64,000 nucleotides of DNA from the NCBI RefSeq assembly GCF_003119115.1, contig NZ_CP022366.1, positions 1-64,000 of the forward strand. The letters are read 5' to 3'. Below are positions 10,094 through 18,231 of this stretch, in pieces. The notes beneath the pieces were generated by a model, which saw nothing but the letters and a program-made list of their open reading frames with translations, had not been told where the DNA came from and did not search any database. Numbering within the stretch: position 1 is the first letter of the stretch; every line of letters starts with the position of its first letter. The DNA is from Azospirillum sp. TSH58 (lineage in GTDB: Bacteria > Pseudomonadota > Alphaproteobacteria > Azospirillales > Azospirillaceae). Both the position numbers and the translations under genes were made by a program.

Positions 10094-11134
10094 TCAGCCG
10101 GCTTCGGCGTTCGAGGAGTTCTGCCACAGGTTCAGCCCGCCATCGACGGCGTGACGGTCGATCTCGGCCAGTTCCTCCGGCGTGAAGGCGGTGTTCTTCA
10201 GCGCGTCGAGCGAGTTGTCGAGCTGCTCGACGTTGCGGGCGCCGACCAGGGCGGAGGTCACGCGCGGGTCACGCAGCACCCAGGCGATGGCCATCTGGGC
10301 CAGCGTCTGGCCGCGCCGCGTGGCGATGGCGTCCAGGGCGCGCACGCGCTCCAGATTCTCCGGCGACAGGAAGTGCGCCTTCAGCGTGCCGCCCTTGGCC
10401 GCGCGGGCGTCGGTCGGCTGGCCGTTCAGGTACTTGGTGGTCAGCATGCCCTGGGCCAGCGGCGAGAAGGCGATGCAGCCGATCCCGGTCTCCTCCAGCG
10501 CGTCGAGCAGCCCGCCCTCGATCCAGCGGTTCAGCATCGAATAGGACGGCTGGTGGATCAGGCAGGGCGTGCCGAGGTCCTTGAGGATCGCCGCCGCCCG
10601 CCGGGTCATCTCCGGCGAGTAGGAGGAGATGCCGACATAGAGCGCCTTGCCCTGCCGCACGGCGTGGTCGAGCGCGCCCATCGTCTCCTCCAGCGGGGTG
10701 CGCGGATCGACGCGGTGCGAATAGAAGATGTCCACATAGTCGAGCCCCATCCGCTTGAGGCTCTGGTCCAGGCTGGCCGTCAGGTACTTGCGCGAGCCCC
10801 AGCTGCCGTAGGGGCCGGGCCACATGTCGTAGCCGGCCTTGGTGGAGACGATCAGCTCGTCGCGGTGGGCCTTGAAGTCGGTCGCCAGGACGCGCCCGAA
10901 ATTCTCCTCCGCCGAGCCCGGCGGCGGGCCGTAGTTGTTGGCGAGGTCGAAATGGGTGACGCCGCGGTCGAAGGCCCGGCGCAGCACGGCGCGCCCGGTC
11001 TCGAAGACGTCGGTGCCGCCGAAATTCTGCCACAGCCCCAGCGAAATGGCCGGCAGGTCGAGCCCGCTCCGCCCGCTGCGGCGGTAGGTCATGGCGGTGT
11101 AGCGGGCCGGATCGGCGCGGTAGAGCGATTGCAT
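10094..11134 (-). CDS. Aldo/keto reductase, L-glyceraldehyde 3-phosphate / methylglyoxal reductase type
   Basis: 346 residues. An (alpha/beta)8 reductase with catalytic residues in FDLANNYGPPPGSAEENFG (Asp and Tyr), STKAGYDMWPGPYGSWGSRKY (Lys) and IFYSHRVDP (His), and NADPH contacts in LVGARNVEQLDNSLDAL. The YGPPPGSAEE and MWPGPYG signature is that of the YghZ/GpR branch, whose members reduce L-glyceraldehyde 3-phosphate and methylglyoxal. ATG at 11134 follows AGGAGA. A palindrome of the GntR type lies about 45 nt upstream. With mgsA nearby, a role in removing methylglyoxal during uronate growth is plausible but inferred. Confidence 0.85.
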   Translation of the reverse strand: MQSLYRADPARYTAMTYRRSGRSGLDLPAISLGLWQNFGGTDVFETGRAVLRRAFDRGVTHFDLANNYGPPPGSAEENFGRVLATDFKAHRDELIVSTKAGYDMWPGPYGSWGSRKYLTASLDQSLKRMGLDYVDIFYSHRVDPRTPLEETMGALDHAVRQGKALYVGISSYSPEMTRRAAAILKDLGTPCLIHQPSYSMLNRWIEGGLLDALEETGIGCIAFSPLAQGMLTTKYLNGQPTDARAAKGGTLKAHFLSPENLERVRALDAIATRRGQTLAQMAIAWVLRDPRVTSALVGARNVEQLDNSLDALKNTAFTPEELAEIDRHAVDGGLNLWQNSSNAEAG

Positions 11135-11178
11135 CGCGGTCTCCTGGCTGTCTTGCGCGGTGTTGGGAGGGATCGTGA

Positions 11179-11197
11179 CTGATATATTAGAAATCAG
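11179..11197 (-). promoter_or_regulatory. GntR operator, site 2 (upstream of aldo/keto reductase)
   Basis: CTGATATATTAGAAATCAG has arms CTGAT/ATCAG and an intact left half of the consensus TGATATAYTARTATA, but a degraded right half. It lies 45 nt upstream of the reductase start. No well-spaced -35/-10 pair is obvious, so this is the weakest of the eight sites. Confidence 0.5.
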
Positions 11198-11230
11198 CCG
11201 CGATCCAAAGCCAAGAGCGCAGAACAGCCT

Positions 11231-12040
11231 TCAGACCGGCTCGGCCTCGTCCTCCGAGGGGGCGGTGAAATAGAGCGGGTTGGCCTTCTGCGCGTCGGCG
11301 ATGGTGACCTGGAGATAGTCCAGATGCAGGTCGATGGCCTTCGCCGCCGCCTCCGGGTCGTTGTTGGCGATGGCCTCGATGATGACCGAATGCTCGGCGA
11401 TCACGTCCGGCACGCGGCCGAGCACCGGCAGGGTCAGCAGGCGGTAACGGTCGACCTGCACCTTCACCTGCTGCGTCAGGTTCCAGAATCCGGGATAGCC
11501 GGCGGTCTCCGCCAGCAGCGCGTGAAAGGTCTCGTCGGCCTGATGGAAGCCTTCGAAATTCTGGGCGGCCTCCATCTCGCGCTGGAGTTCCAGGTTGGCG
11601 CGCAGCTTGGCGATCTGGCTGCGGGTGGCGCGCTTGGCGGCGTAGCGGACGGTCGCCTCCTCCAGCGCCTTGCGGATGGCGATGGCTTCCGGCAGGGCGC
11701 CCAGCGGGATGCGGGAGACGAAGGTGCCCGACTGCGGGAAGATCTCGATCAGCCCCTCGTCCGCCAGACGCAGCACGGCCTCGCGCACCGGGGTGCGGCT
11801 GACGCCGTAATCCTGGGCGATCACCTTCTCCGCGACCGGCTCGCCCGGCTTGCGGCGGAGCGAGACGATCTCGTTGCGCAGGTCACGGTAGATCGTCGCG
11901 GCCACGGTGGTGCCGCGCTGGGCCGGACGGGCGACCGCCGCCGCCGTGCGGCGCCGGGTCCGCGTCTTGACGCCCTCGGCCTGTTCCGAATCCGCCGTCG
12001 ATGAATCCGCCGTCGATGTCTGCGCCGCCTTTTTCAACAC
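11231..12040 (-). CDS. GntR family transcriptional regulator, FCD subfamily (paralog 2)
   Basis: 269 residues. The N-terminal 45 residues are low complexity; then comes a winged helix with SRTPVREAVLRLADEGLIEI and FPQSGTFVSRIP, then FCD (QADETFHALLAETAGYPGFWN, EHSVIIEAI, DLHLDYL). The start is GTG at 12040, with AGGAG six bases ahead. It shares most residues of the DNA-binding domain with the regulator at 5.1-5.9 kb, including the recognition helix. It is divergent from mgsA, and two operator palindromes separate them, so it probably represses itself, mgsA and uxaCA. The effector is probably a uronate-derived acid. Confidence 0.85.
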   Translation of the reverse strand: MLKKAAQTSTADSSTADSEQAEGVKTRTRRRTAAAVARPAQRGTTVAATIYRDLRNEIVSLRRKPGEPVAEKVIAQDYGVSRTPVREAVLRLADEGLIEIFPQSGTFVSRIPLGALPEAIAIRKALEEATVRYAAKRATRSQIAKLRANLELQREMEAAQNFEGFHQADETFHALLAETAGYPGFWNLTQQVKVQVDRYRLLTLPVLGRVPDVIAEHSVIIEAIANNDPEAAAKAIDLHLDYLQVTIADAQKANPLYFTAPSEDEAEPV

Positions 12041-12133
12041 CCGCTCCTGCCAGGACGATTCAGGGCGCCGGATCTTCGGAATGCCGGCATCGAACCCACT
12101 GGTTCACGCCGCAGACGGTCCGCCCTTCATCGC

Positions 12134-12163
12134 AATATACTAATACCCGGCGGGGTGGGTCAA
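12134..12163 (-). promoter_or_regulatory. GntR operator and promoter, site 3 (gntR2)
   Basis: On the minus strand TTGACC (12163-12158) and TATATT (12139-12134) are 18 nt apart. The partial palindrome AATATACTAATAC (12134-12146) covers the -10 and the spacer edge. This suggests autorepression of the regulator. Confidence 0.6.
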
Positions 12164-12222
12164 ACGCCATGGCCCCGCGCGGCGCCCCGGTTCCGCGCCA
12201 GTTTGTCCCACCGGGAAGCGCG

Positions 12223-12253
12223 TTGCGCCGTCCATCAGTATACTAGTATATTG
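12223..12253 (+). promoter_or_regulatory. GntR operator and promoter, site 4 (mgsA)
   Basis: TTGCGC (12223-12228) and TATATT (12247-12252) are 18 nt apart. A perfect 12-bp palindrome TATACTAGTATA at 12239-12250 straddles the spacer and -10. The mgsA start lies 45 nt downstream, so nothing else is likely to be the target. Confidence 0.7.
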
Positions 12254-12297
12254 AAGAAAGCTCCACCGCGGAGCGCACAGCCGCAAGGACCGTCACC

Positions 12298-12732
12298 GTG
12301 GACCGCAAACGCATCGCCCTCGTCGCCCACGACGCCCGCAAGCCCGACCTGATCGGCTGGCTCGGCGCCAACATCCGCGCGCTGGAGGGCAACGTCTTCT
12401 GGTCCACCGGAACCACCGGCCGGCTGGTCCGCGAGGCCCATCCCCAGTTGGACATCACCTCGCTGAAGAGCGGCCCGCTGGGCGGCGACCAGCAGATCGG
12501 CGCGATGATCGCGGAGGGCCGGATCGACCTGCTCGTCTTCTTCGTCGACCCGATGACCGCCCAGCCCCACGACGTGGACGTGAAGGCGCTGACCCGCCTC
12601 GCCACGCTCTACAACATCCCGATGGCCTGCAACGAGGCGACCGCCGACATGGTGATATCCTCCCCCCTCTTCACCAGCGGCTACCGCCCGCGGGCCGTGG
12701 ACTTCGCCGCCCACAATTCGCGCAGCCTCTGA
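12298..12732 (+). CDS. mgsA: Methylglyoxal synthase
   Basis: 144 residues, near the family norm. Phosphate-binding STGTTGRLV, catalytic Asp64 in [37 protein letters not shown] with His91, and NEATADMVI are all intact. It converts dihydroxyacetone phosphate to methylglyoxal and phosphate in the cytosol. GTG is the start. The gene sits alone behind a GntR-type operator between the second gntR and uxaC, an unusual context for mgsA. This links triose-phosphate overflow to uronate catabolism, and the nearby aldo/keto reductase under a similar palindrome could consume the product. Confidence 0.92.
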   Translation: MDRKRIALVAHDARKPDLIGWLGANIRALEGNVFWSTGTTGRLVREAHPQLDITSLKSGPLGGDQQIGAMIAEGRIDLLVFFVDPMTAQPHDVDVKALTRLATLYNIPMACNEATADMVISSPLFTSGYRPRAVDFAAHNSRSL

Positions 12733-12802
12733 CCGGCCCTCTTGACCACCTCTTGAATTGCGCGTCCCGCCGACAGAATTGTGGGCGGGACGCACAAAGT
12801 CC

Positions 12803-12832
12803 TTGCATCCGGAACTGATATATTAATATATT
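12803..12832 (+). promoter_or_regulatory. GntR operator and promoter, site 5 (uxaC-uxaA)
   Basis: TTGCAT (12803-12808) and TATATT (12827-12832) are spaced 18 nt. The 14-bp perfect palindrome ATATATTAATATAT lies at 12818-12831. The untranslated leader to uxaC would be about 100 nt. Confidence 0.7.
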
Positions 12833-12938
12833 CCGTCATGCGGGGCATGACCGGCGCCGCACAGGGCGCCACACCCGAACCACCCATTCAAATGGGCACC
12901 GGACCCCGGTCCGGCATCCCTCTTTCCGGAGATGAACG

Positions 12939-14342
12939 ATGCTCCACCCCGACCGCCTCTTCCCCAGCGATCCCACGCAGCGCGACATCGCGCGCCGGCT
13001 GTACGCGGAGGTGGGCCACCTGCCGATCATCAGCCCGCACGGCCACACCGACCCGTCCTGGTTCGCCAAGAACGAGGCGTTCCCGAACCCGGCGTCGCTG
13101 TTCGTGGTGCCCGACCATTACGCCTTCCGCATGCTCTACAGCCAGGGCGTGACGATGGAGAGCCTGGGCGTGCCGCGCAAGGACGGCGGGGCGGTGGAGA
13201 GCGATCCCCGCAAGATCTGGCGCCAGCTGGCGCAGAACTGGCACCTGTTCCGCGGCACCCCGACGCGCATGTGGCTGGACCACGCCTTCGAGACGGTGTT
13301 CGGCGTGACGGAGCGGCTGAGCGGGGCCAGCGCCGACCGCATCTTCGACCAGATCGACGCCTGCCTGCAGAAGCCGGACTTCCTGCCGCGCGCCCTGTTC
13401 GAGCGCTTCAACATCGAGCTGCTGGCGACCACCGAGTCGCCGCTCGACACGCTGGAGCATCACCGCGCCATCCGCGAGAGCGGCTGGAAGGGCCGCGTCA
13501 TCACCGCCTTCCGCCCCGACCCGGTCGTCGATCCGGAGTTCGAGGGCTTCCAGGCCAATGTCGAGACGCTGGGCGCGCTGTCCGGTGAGAACACCGCGAC
13601 CTGGGCCGGCTACCTCGCCGCCCTGCGCAACCGCCGCCAATATTTCAAGGAGGTCGGCGGCGCCACCTCGACCGACCACGGCCACGCCACGGCGACCACC
13701 GCCGACCTGTCGGACGCCGACGCCGAGCGGCTGTTCGAGAAGGCGCTGCGCGGCACCATCACGGCGGCCGAGGCGGAGATCTTCCGCGGCCAGATGCTGA
13801 CCGAGATGGCCAAGATGAGCCTGGACGACGGGCTGGTCATGCAGATCCACCCCGGCAGCTTCCGCAACCACAACCCGGGCGTCTTCGAGCGCTTCGGCCG
13901 CGACAAGGGCGCCGACATCCCGACCGGCACCGAGTATGTGCGGGCGCTGAAGCCGCTGCTCGACCGCGTCGGCAACGAGCGCGACCTGACCATCATCCTG
14001 TTCACGCTGGATGAGACCAGCTACGCCCGCGAGCTGGCGCCGCTGGCCGGCCATTACCCGGCGCTGCGCGTCGGCCCGGCCTGGTGGTTCCACGACAGCC
14101 CCGAAGGCATGCGCCGCTACCGCGAGATGATCACGGAGACGGCCGGCTTCTACAATACGGTCGGCTTCAACGACGACACGCGCGCCTTCTGCTCCATCCC
14201 GGCCCGCCACGACGTGGCCCGCCGCGTCGACTGCGCCTTCCTGGCCCGGCTCGTCGCCGAGCACCGGCTGGAGGAGGACGAGGCCGCGGAGCTGGCGGTG
14301 GATCTCGCCTACACCCTCGCCAAGAAGGCCTACAAGCTCTGA
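12939..14342 (+). CDS. uxaC: Glucuronate isomerase (uronate isomerase)
   Basis: 467 residues, full length. Metal-site motif ISPHGHTDPSWFA is near the N-terminus (residues about 31-43); later motifs are LLATTESPLDTLEHH, FRPDPVVDPEFEGF, DHGHATATTADL, MQIHPGSFRNHN, VGPAWWFHDSPEGMRRYRE and GFNDDTRAFCSIPARHDV. It isomerises D-glucuronate to fructuronate and D-galacturonate to tagaturonate. GGAG precedes the ATG. The leader carries the GntR operator. uxaA follows after a repeat-containing gap. The reductase uxaB, which would link UxaC to UxaA, is not in this window. Confidence 0.95.
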   Translation: MLHPDRLFPSDPTQRDIARRLYAEVGHLPIISPHGHTDPSWFAKNEAFPNPASLFVVPDHYAFRMLYSQGVTMESLGVPRKDGGAVESDPRKIWRQLAQNWHLFRGTPTRMWLDHAFETVFGVTERLSGASADRIFDQIDACLQKPDFLPRALFERFNIELLATTESPLDTLEHHRAIRESGWKGRVITAFRPDPVVDPEFEGFQANVETLGALSGENTATWAGYLAALRNRRQYFKEVGGATSTDHGHATATTADLSDADAERLFEKALRGTITAAEAEIFRGQMLTEMAKMSLDDGLVMQIHPGSFRNHNPGVFERFGRDKGADIPTGTEYVRALKPLLDRVGNERDLTIILFTLDETSYARELAPLAGHYPALRVGPAWWFHDSPEGMRRYREMITETAGFYNTVGFNDDTRAFCSIPARHDVARRVDCAFLARLVAEHRLEEDEAAELAVDLAYTLAKKAYKL

Positions 14343-14352
14343 CGTTGGATTT

Positions 14353-14484
14353 GCCCTTCTCCCCTCTGGGGAGAAGGGGTGGGATGAGGGGGCGGCCGCA
14401 GGCCGACAACGCACACTGATTGCCGTGCGTGAACGCCCTGACGGGCGCCCCCTCACCCTAACCCTCTCCCCAGAGGGGAGAGGG
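14353..14484. repeat. REP-like inverted repeat pair between uxaC and uxaA
   Basis: Left unit CCCTTCTCCCCTCTGGGG-AGAAGGGG forms a hairpin, and the right unit (from about 14450, CCCCTCACCCTAACCCTCTCCCC-AGAGGGGAGAGGG) forms another; the two are inverted relative to each other. Similar modules occur at 24211 and 61968, and a related family at 17971 and 53657. Probably a dispersed intergenic repeat that may attenuate uxaA transcription or protect the uxaC mRNA end. Confidence 0.7.
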
Positions 14485-14510
14485 AACATTAAGGAGTGAA
14501 AGGAATCCCG

Positions 14511-16034
14511 ATGGCATCGCTGACCATCCGCCTGCATCCCGCGGACAACGTCGTCGTTGCCGGAGCCGACCTGCCGGAGGGCACTCCCCTGCCCGACACC
14601 GACGTCGTCGCCCGGACCACGATCCCCTCCGGCCACAAGGTCGCGGTGCAGGCCATCGCGGTCGGCGAGCCGGTGCGCAAGTACAACCAGGTCATCGGCT
14701 TCGCGACCGCCCCCATCGCGCCGGGCGACCATGTCCATGTCCACAACATCGGCGTGGGCGACAGCTTCGAGCGCGACTACGCCTTCGGCGCCGACGTTCA
14801 CCCCACCGACCTCCTCCCGGAGGCCGAACGCGCCACCTTCCAGGGCATCGTCCGTCCGGACGGTCGCGTGGCGACCCGCAACTACATCGGCATCCTGACC
14901 ACGGTGAACTGCTCGGCCACCGCCGCGCGGATGATCGCCGACCAGTTCCGCGGCGACGCGCTGGCCGCCTACCCCAACATCGACGGGGTGGTCGCGCTGA
15001 CCCACGCCTACGGCTGCGGCATGGGCTCCCAGGGCGACGCCATCGACGCGCTGCGCCGGACCATCGCCGGCTACGCCCGCCACCCGAACTTCGCCGCCGT
15101 GCTCGTGCTCGGCCTCGGCTGCGAGGTGAACCAGATCGACAAGCTGGTCGAGGTCGAGGGGCTGACCGTCGGCGACACGCTGCAGACGCTGGCGATCCAG
15201 GACAGCGGCGGCACCGCCGCCACCGTGCGGGCGAGCGTGGAGCGCATCCGCGCGCTGCTGCCCCGCGTCAACGACGTGAGGCGCGAGACCGTGCCGGCCA
15301 GCCACCTGATCCTGGCGCTGCAATGCGGCGGGTCGGACGGCTATTCGGGCATCACCGCCAACCCGGCGCTGGGCCACGCCGTCGATCTGCTGATCCGCAA
15401 CGGCGGCACCGCGGTGCTGAGCGAGACGCCGGAGGTCTACGGCGCCGAGCATCTGCTGACCCGCCGCGCCGTCAGCCCGGCGGTCGGCGAGACGCTGGTC
15501 GAGCGCATCCGCTGGTGGGAGGACTACACCAGCCGCACCGGCGGCGAGATGAACAACAACCCGTCGCCCGGCAACAAGAAGGGCGGCCTGACCACCATCC
15601 TGGAGAAGTCGCTGGGCGCGGTCGCCAAGGCCGGCACGACCAACCTCGTCGAGGTGGTCCGCTACGCCGAGCCGATCACCGGGCCGGGCCTCGTCTTCAT
15701 GGACACGCCGGGCTACGACCCGGTGTCGGCCACGGGACAGGTGGCGGGCGGCGCCAACGTGCTGTGCTTCACCACGGGCCGCGGCTCCGTCTTCGGCTGC
15801 AAGCCGACGCCCTCGCTGAAGCTCGCCACCAACACGCCGCTGTTCCGCAAGATGCCCGATGACATGGACATCGACTGCGGCCCCATCGCCACCGGCGACG
15901 CCACCATCGAGGAGGTCGGGCGGGCGATCTTCCAGCTCATCCTCGACACCGCGTCGGGCCGGAAGACCAAGAGCGAGGAGCTGGGCTTCGGCTCCGACGA
16001 ATTCACGCCCTGGCAGATGGGCGCCGTCATGTGA
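14511..16034 (+). CDS. uxaA: Altronate dehydratase
   Basis: 507 residues. An N-terminal SAF domain (residues about 1-90) is joined to the large UxaA domain: GIVRPDGRVATRNYIGIL, CSATAARMIAD, THAYGCGMGSQGDA, VLGLGCEVNQID, CGGSDGYSGITANPALG, EMNNNPSPGNKKGGLTTILEKSLG and FTTGRGSVFGCKPTPSLK. Iron-dependent UxaA dehydrates D-altronate to KDG. The chosen ATG at 14511 starts the SAF domain cleanly and has AAGGAA ahead of it; an in-frame GTG at 14496 would add five residues. Functionally it follows uxaC in the galacturonate branch. Confidence 0.93.
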   Translation: MASLTIRLHPADNVVVAGADLPEGTPLPDTDVVARTTIPSGHKVAVQAIAVGEPVRKYNQVIGFATAPIAPGDHVHVHNIGVGDSFERDYAFGADVHPTDLLPEAERATFQGIVRPDGRVATRNYIGILTTVNCSATAARMIADQFRGDALAAYPNIDGVVALTHAYGCGMGSQGDAIDALRRTIAGYARHPNFAAVLVLGLGCEVNQIDKLVEVEGLTVGDTLQTLAIQDSGGTAATVRASVERIRALLPRVNDVRRETVPASHLILALQCGGSDGYSGITANPALGHAVDLLIRNGGTAVLSETPEVYGAEHLLTRRAVSPAVGETLVERIRWWEDYTSRTGGEMNNNPSPGNKKGGLTTILEKSLGAVAKAGTTNLVEVVRYAEPITGPGLVFMDTPGYDPVSATGQVAGGANVLCFTTGRGSVFGCKPTPSLKLATNTPLFRKMPDDMDIDCGPIATGDATIEEVGRAIFQLILDTASGRKTKSEELGFGSDEFTPWQMGAVM

Positions 16035-16044
16035 GCGAAAGGGC

Positions 16045-16073
16045 TTGCGCTCAGAGTGATATACTAGTATAAG
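16045..16073 (+). promoter_or_regulatory. GntR operator and promoter, site 6 (no protein gene downstream)
   Basis: TTGCGC (16045-16050), a 17-nt spacer and TATAAG (16068-16073) form a good sigma-70 promoter. The perfect palindrome TATACTAGTATA is at 16060-16071. It reads away from uxaA towards a terminator about 90-120 nt downstream with no ORF between. Confidence 0.65.
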
Positions 16074-16079
16074 TGTTTT

Positions 16080-16197
16080 CGTTCGGTTATCCTTTGAAAC
16101 CCAGTCGGCAGGCCGCACCGTGCGCGTGGTTCCGCCGAGTGACGTTTCTCCAAAGTGCGACTTCAGACCGCCGGAGTATTCTCCGGCGGTCTTTTCT
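16080..16197 (+). ncRNA. Candidate small RNA A under GntR-type operator
   Basis: Predicted from promoter site 6, a start near 16080 and the perfect terminator hairpin ending near 16197. There is no ATG and no ribosome-binding site inside, so a peptide is unlikely. The 3' part contains GACGTTTCTCC ahead of the terminator stem, a block also seen in candidate RNA B at 36.7 kb. The 3' end lies antisense to the end of the LysR gene. No experimental evidence; it could instead be only the 3' end of the uxaA transcript. Confidence 0.4.
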
Positions 16198-17077
16198 TTC
16201 CCGGATCCGGCGACCCGACCGCGGCGTGCAGCCAGTCCCGGAAGACGGTGAAGCCCGGCTCCCGATGCCGCGCCGGGCGCGAGACCAGATACCACGCCCG
16301 CCCCATCGGCACGGCCAGCGCGAAGGGCGTGACCAGCCGGCCCGCCGCCAGATCGTCGGCGATGTAGAGCCGCGCCCCCAGCGCCACCCCCACCCCGTCC
16401 GCCGCCGCCTGCAAGGTCATGGCGTAGCTGCTGAAGGACAGCCCCTTCACGGCCGGCGGCGCCAGCCCGGCCGAGGCGAACCAGTGCGGCCAGTCGTCCG
16501 CCCAGTGCGACACCGACAGCAGGGTCGCCGACAGCAGATCCTCCGGACGGCGCAACGTCCGCGCCAGGGCGGGCGCGCAGACCGGCAGCATGTCGGCGGT
16601 GAACAGCTCCTCCACCTCGTAGCCCGGCCAATGCCCGTCGCCCAGCAGCAGGGCGCAGGTCCAGTCCTCGCGGATCGGCGCGCCGGCACCCCCGGTGGCG
16701 ATGCGCACCTCCACGTCGGGGTGGCTCTCATGGAAGGCTGACAGGCGCGGGATCAGCCAGCGCACCGCGAAGGTGGCGCCCACCCCCAGAGTCAGCACCG
16801 GGCCGTCGCGCATGGCGGCGACCCGCTCCACGCTCTCGGCGATCGCGTCGAAGGCGCCGGTCAGGCCGGGTTGCAGCGCCCGCCCGCGGTCGGTCAGCTC
16901 CAGCGCGTTGGCCCGCCGCTCGAACAGCGGGAAGCCCATCCGCTCCTCCAGCAGGCGGACCATGCGGCTGACCGCGGCCTGCGAGACGTTCAGCTCGCCC
17001 GCCGCCCCGGTGAAGCTGCCGTGGCGGGCCGCGGCCTCGAACGCCCGCAGGGCGTTCAGCGATGGCAGGCGCCGCAT
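16163..17077 (-). CDS. LysR family transcriptional regulator (GcvA-like)
   Basis: 304 residues. N-terminal winged helix: LPSLNALRAFEAAARHGSFTGAAGELNVSQAAVSRMVRLLE (as separate helices, with FERRANALELTDRG after it). The effector domain (VLTLGVGATFAVRWLIPRL) is of the GcvA/AmpR class. ATG at 17077 is chosen because MRRLPSLNAL is the family start and GGGGGAGGGG lies just upstream. It is divergent from the TauE-like permease at 17.2 kb, which it may control. The effector is unknown. Confidence 0.85.
   Translation of the reverse strand: MRRLPSLNALRAFEAAARHGSFTGAAGELNVSQAAVSRMVRLLEERMGFPLFERRANALELTDRGRALQPGLTGAFDAIAESVERVAAMRDGPVLTLGVGATFAVRWLIPRLSAFHESHPDVEVRIATGGAGAPIREDWTCALLLGDGHWPGYEVEELFTADMLPVCAPALARTLRRPEDLLSATLLSVSHWADDWPHWFASAGLAPPAVKGLSFSSYAMTLQAAADGVGVALGARLYIADDLAAGRLVTPFALAVPMGRAWYLVSRPARHREPGFTVFRDWLHAAVGSPDPGKKRPPENTPAV
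16165..16197 (+). terminator. Intrinsic terminator after uxaA / candidate RNA A
   Basis: A perfect 12-bp stem (AGACCGCCGGAG / CTCCGGCGGTCT) with loop TATT is followed by TTTCTTTC on the + strand. It overlaps the last codons of the convergent LysR gene. Confidence 0.88.
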
Positions 17078-17193
17078 CCGATCCCCTCCCCCTTGCACCC
17101 CAACATTTCCTGGGGGTCAGCATCAGACAATCCCGTTTGCGGGACAAGCCCGGCAAGGCCATCATGCCGTCCACAGCCAAAGAAAACTTTCGG

Positions 17194-17955
17194 ATGAGCG
17201 GGATGCTGACGGTTCCCCTGACACTCGGACTCGGCCTTGCGGCGCTGGTGACCTCCTTCCTGTCGGGCCTGTTCGGCATGGCCGGCGGCATGGTGCTGAT
17301 GGGGCTGCTGCTGGTGTTGCTGCCGGTGTCCTCCGCCATGCTGCTGCACGGGATCACGCAGATGACCGCCAACGGCTGGCGGGCGTGGCTGTGGCGGCGG
17401 CACGTGCAATGGGGGATCGTGGCCCGGTTCCTGGTGGGCGGGGCGGCGGCGGTCGCCGCCTTCACCCTGATCCGCTACGTGCCCGGCAAGGCGGAAGCGC
17501 TGATCGTGCTGGGCCTGTCGCCCTTCATGGCGATGGCGGTTCCGTCGCACTGGTCGCCGAACGTGTCGCGGCGCGGGCACAGCGCGCTGGCCGGCCTCCT
17601 CTGCATGGGCGTGCAGCTGATCGCCGGCATCTCGGGGCCGCTGCTCGACGTCTTCTTCGTGAAGTCCAGCCTGTCGCGGCAGAGCGTCGTCGCGACCAAG
17701 GCGACGATGCAGGTCTTCGGCCATCTGTTCAAGACGGTCTATTTCGGCTCCCTCGTCGCGGCGTCGGAGGCGGAGGCGCTGGACGTCACGGCGACGCTCC
17801 TGTGCATCGGCATGGCCGTTCTGGGAACGAACCTGTCGCGCCGTGTGCTCGACGCGATGAGCGACGCCCAGTTCCGCACCTGGAGCCAGCGTCTGGTCGC
17901 CCTGACCGGCACCGTCTATCTCGGCCAGGGGCTGTTCCTGCTGGTGGTGCGGTGA
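17194..17955 (+). CDS. TauE/SafE family membrane transporter
   Basis: 253 residues from the chosen ATG, with about seven or eight hydrophobic segments beginning LTLGLGLAALVTSFLSGLFGMAGG, a TauE/SafE hallmark, and ending LFLLVVR. The family exports or moves sulfite, sulfoacetate and other organic anions. The C-terminal half has LLCMGVQLIAGISGPLLDVFF and KATMQVFGHLFKTVYF. Starts at 17164 or 17203 are also possible, since none has a strong ribosome site. It is divergent from the LysR gene and followed by a repeat. Substrate unknown. Confidence 0.7.
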   Translation: MSGMLTVPLTLGLGLAALVTSFLSGLFGMAGGMVLMGLLLVLLPVSSAMLLHGITQMTANGWRAWLWRRHVQWGIVARFLVGGAAAVAAFTLIRYVPGKAEALIVLGLSPFMAMAVPSHWSPNVSRRGHSALAGLLCMGVQLIAGISGPLLDVFFVKSSLSRQSVVATKATMQVFGHLFKTVYFGSLVAASEAEALDVTATLLCIGMAVLGTNLSRRVLDAMSDAQFRTWSQRLVALTGTVYLGQGLFLLVVR

Positions 17956-17970
17956 GTGCGGGAGGTTATT

Positions 17971-18058
17971 GCCCCCTCCCCGGCCCTCCCCCGCTGACGC
18001 AGGGGAGGGAGCTTTAAATCCCCTCCCCTGCGAAGCGGGGGAGGGTTAGGGAGGGGGC
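17971..18058. repeat. GC-rich inverted repeat, family 2
   Basis: GCCCCCTCCC at the left end mirrors GGGAGGGGGC at the right, with internal hairpins built from CCCCTCCCCTGCG and its complement around GCTTTAAATC. The same arrangement occurs at 53657-53757. Probably a dispersed intergenic element. Confidence 0.75.
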
Positions 18059-18231
18059 CACGCCACCTCCCCGTCACCCCGGCGGGGGATAGAATCCGCC
18101 ACCAAACGGTCTCCGCCCATTCGGGGTGGAGCGCCGAAATTTTGCATGCCCGGCTGGTGGCTGACAGGTTCATGACAGGTTCGCCTGCTAAACAGTTGGA
18201 ACAACCAACCACCGTTCCCGGAAACTCCACC

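Noticed and set aside
16058..16073. The palindrome after uxaA considered as an operator for the LysR gene
   Set aside because: It lies at the 3' end of that convergent gene, and the promoter elements read on the + strand.
12888..16631. A 1247-residue minus-strand frame over uxaC and uxaA
   Set aside because: It is the antisense of two unmistakable enzymes and has no start context or recognisable domain.
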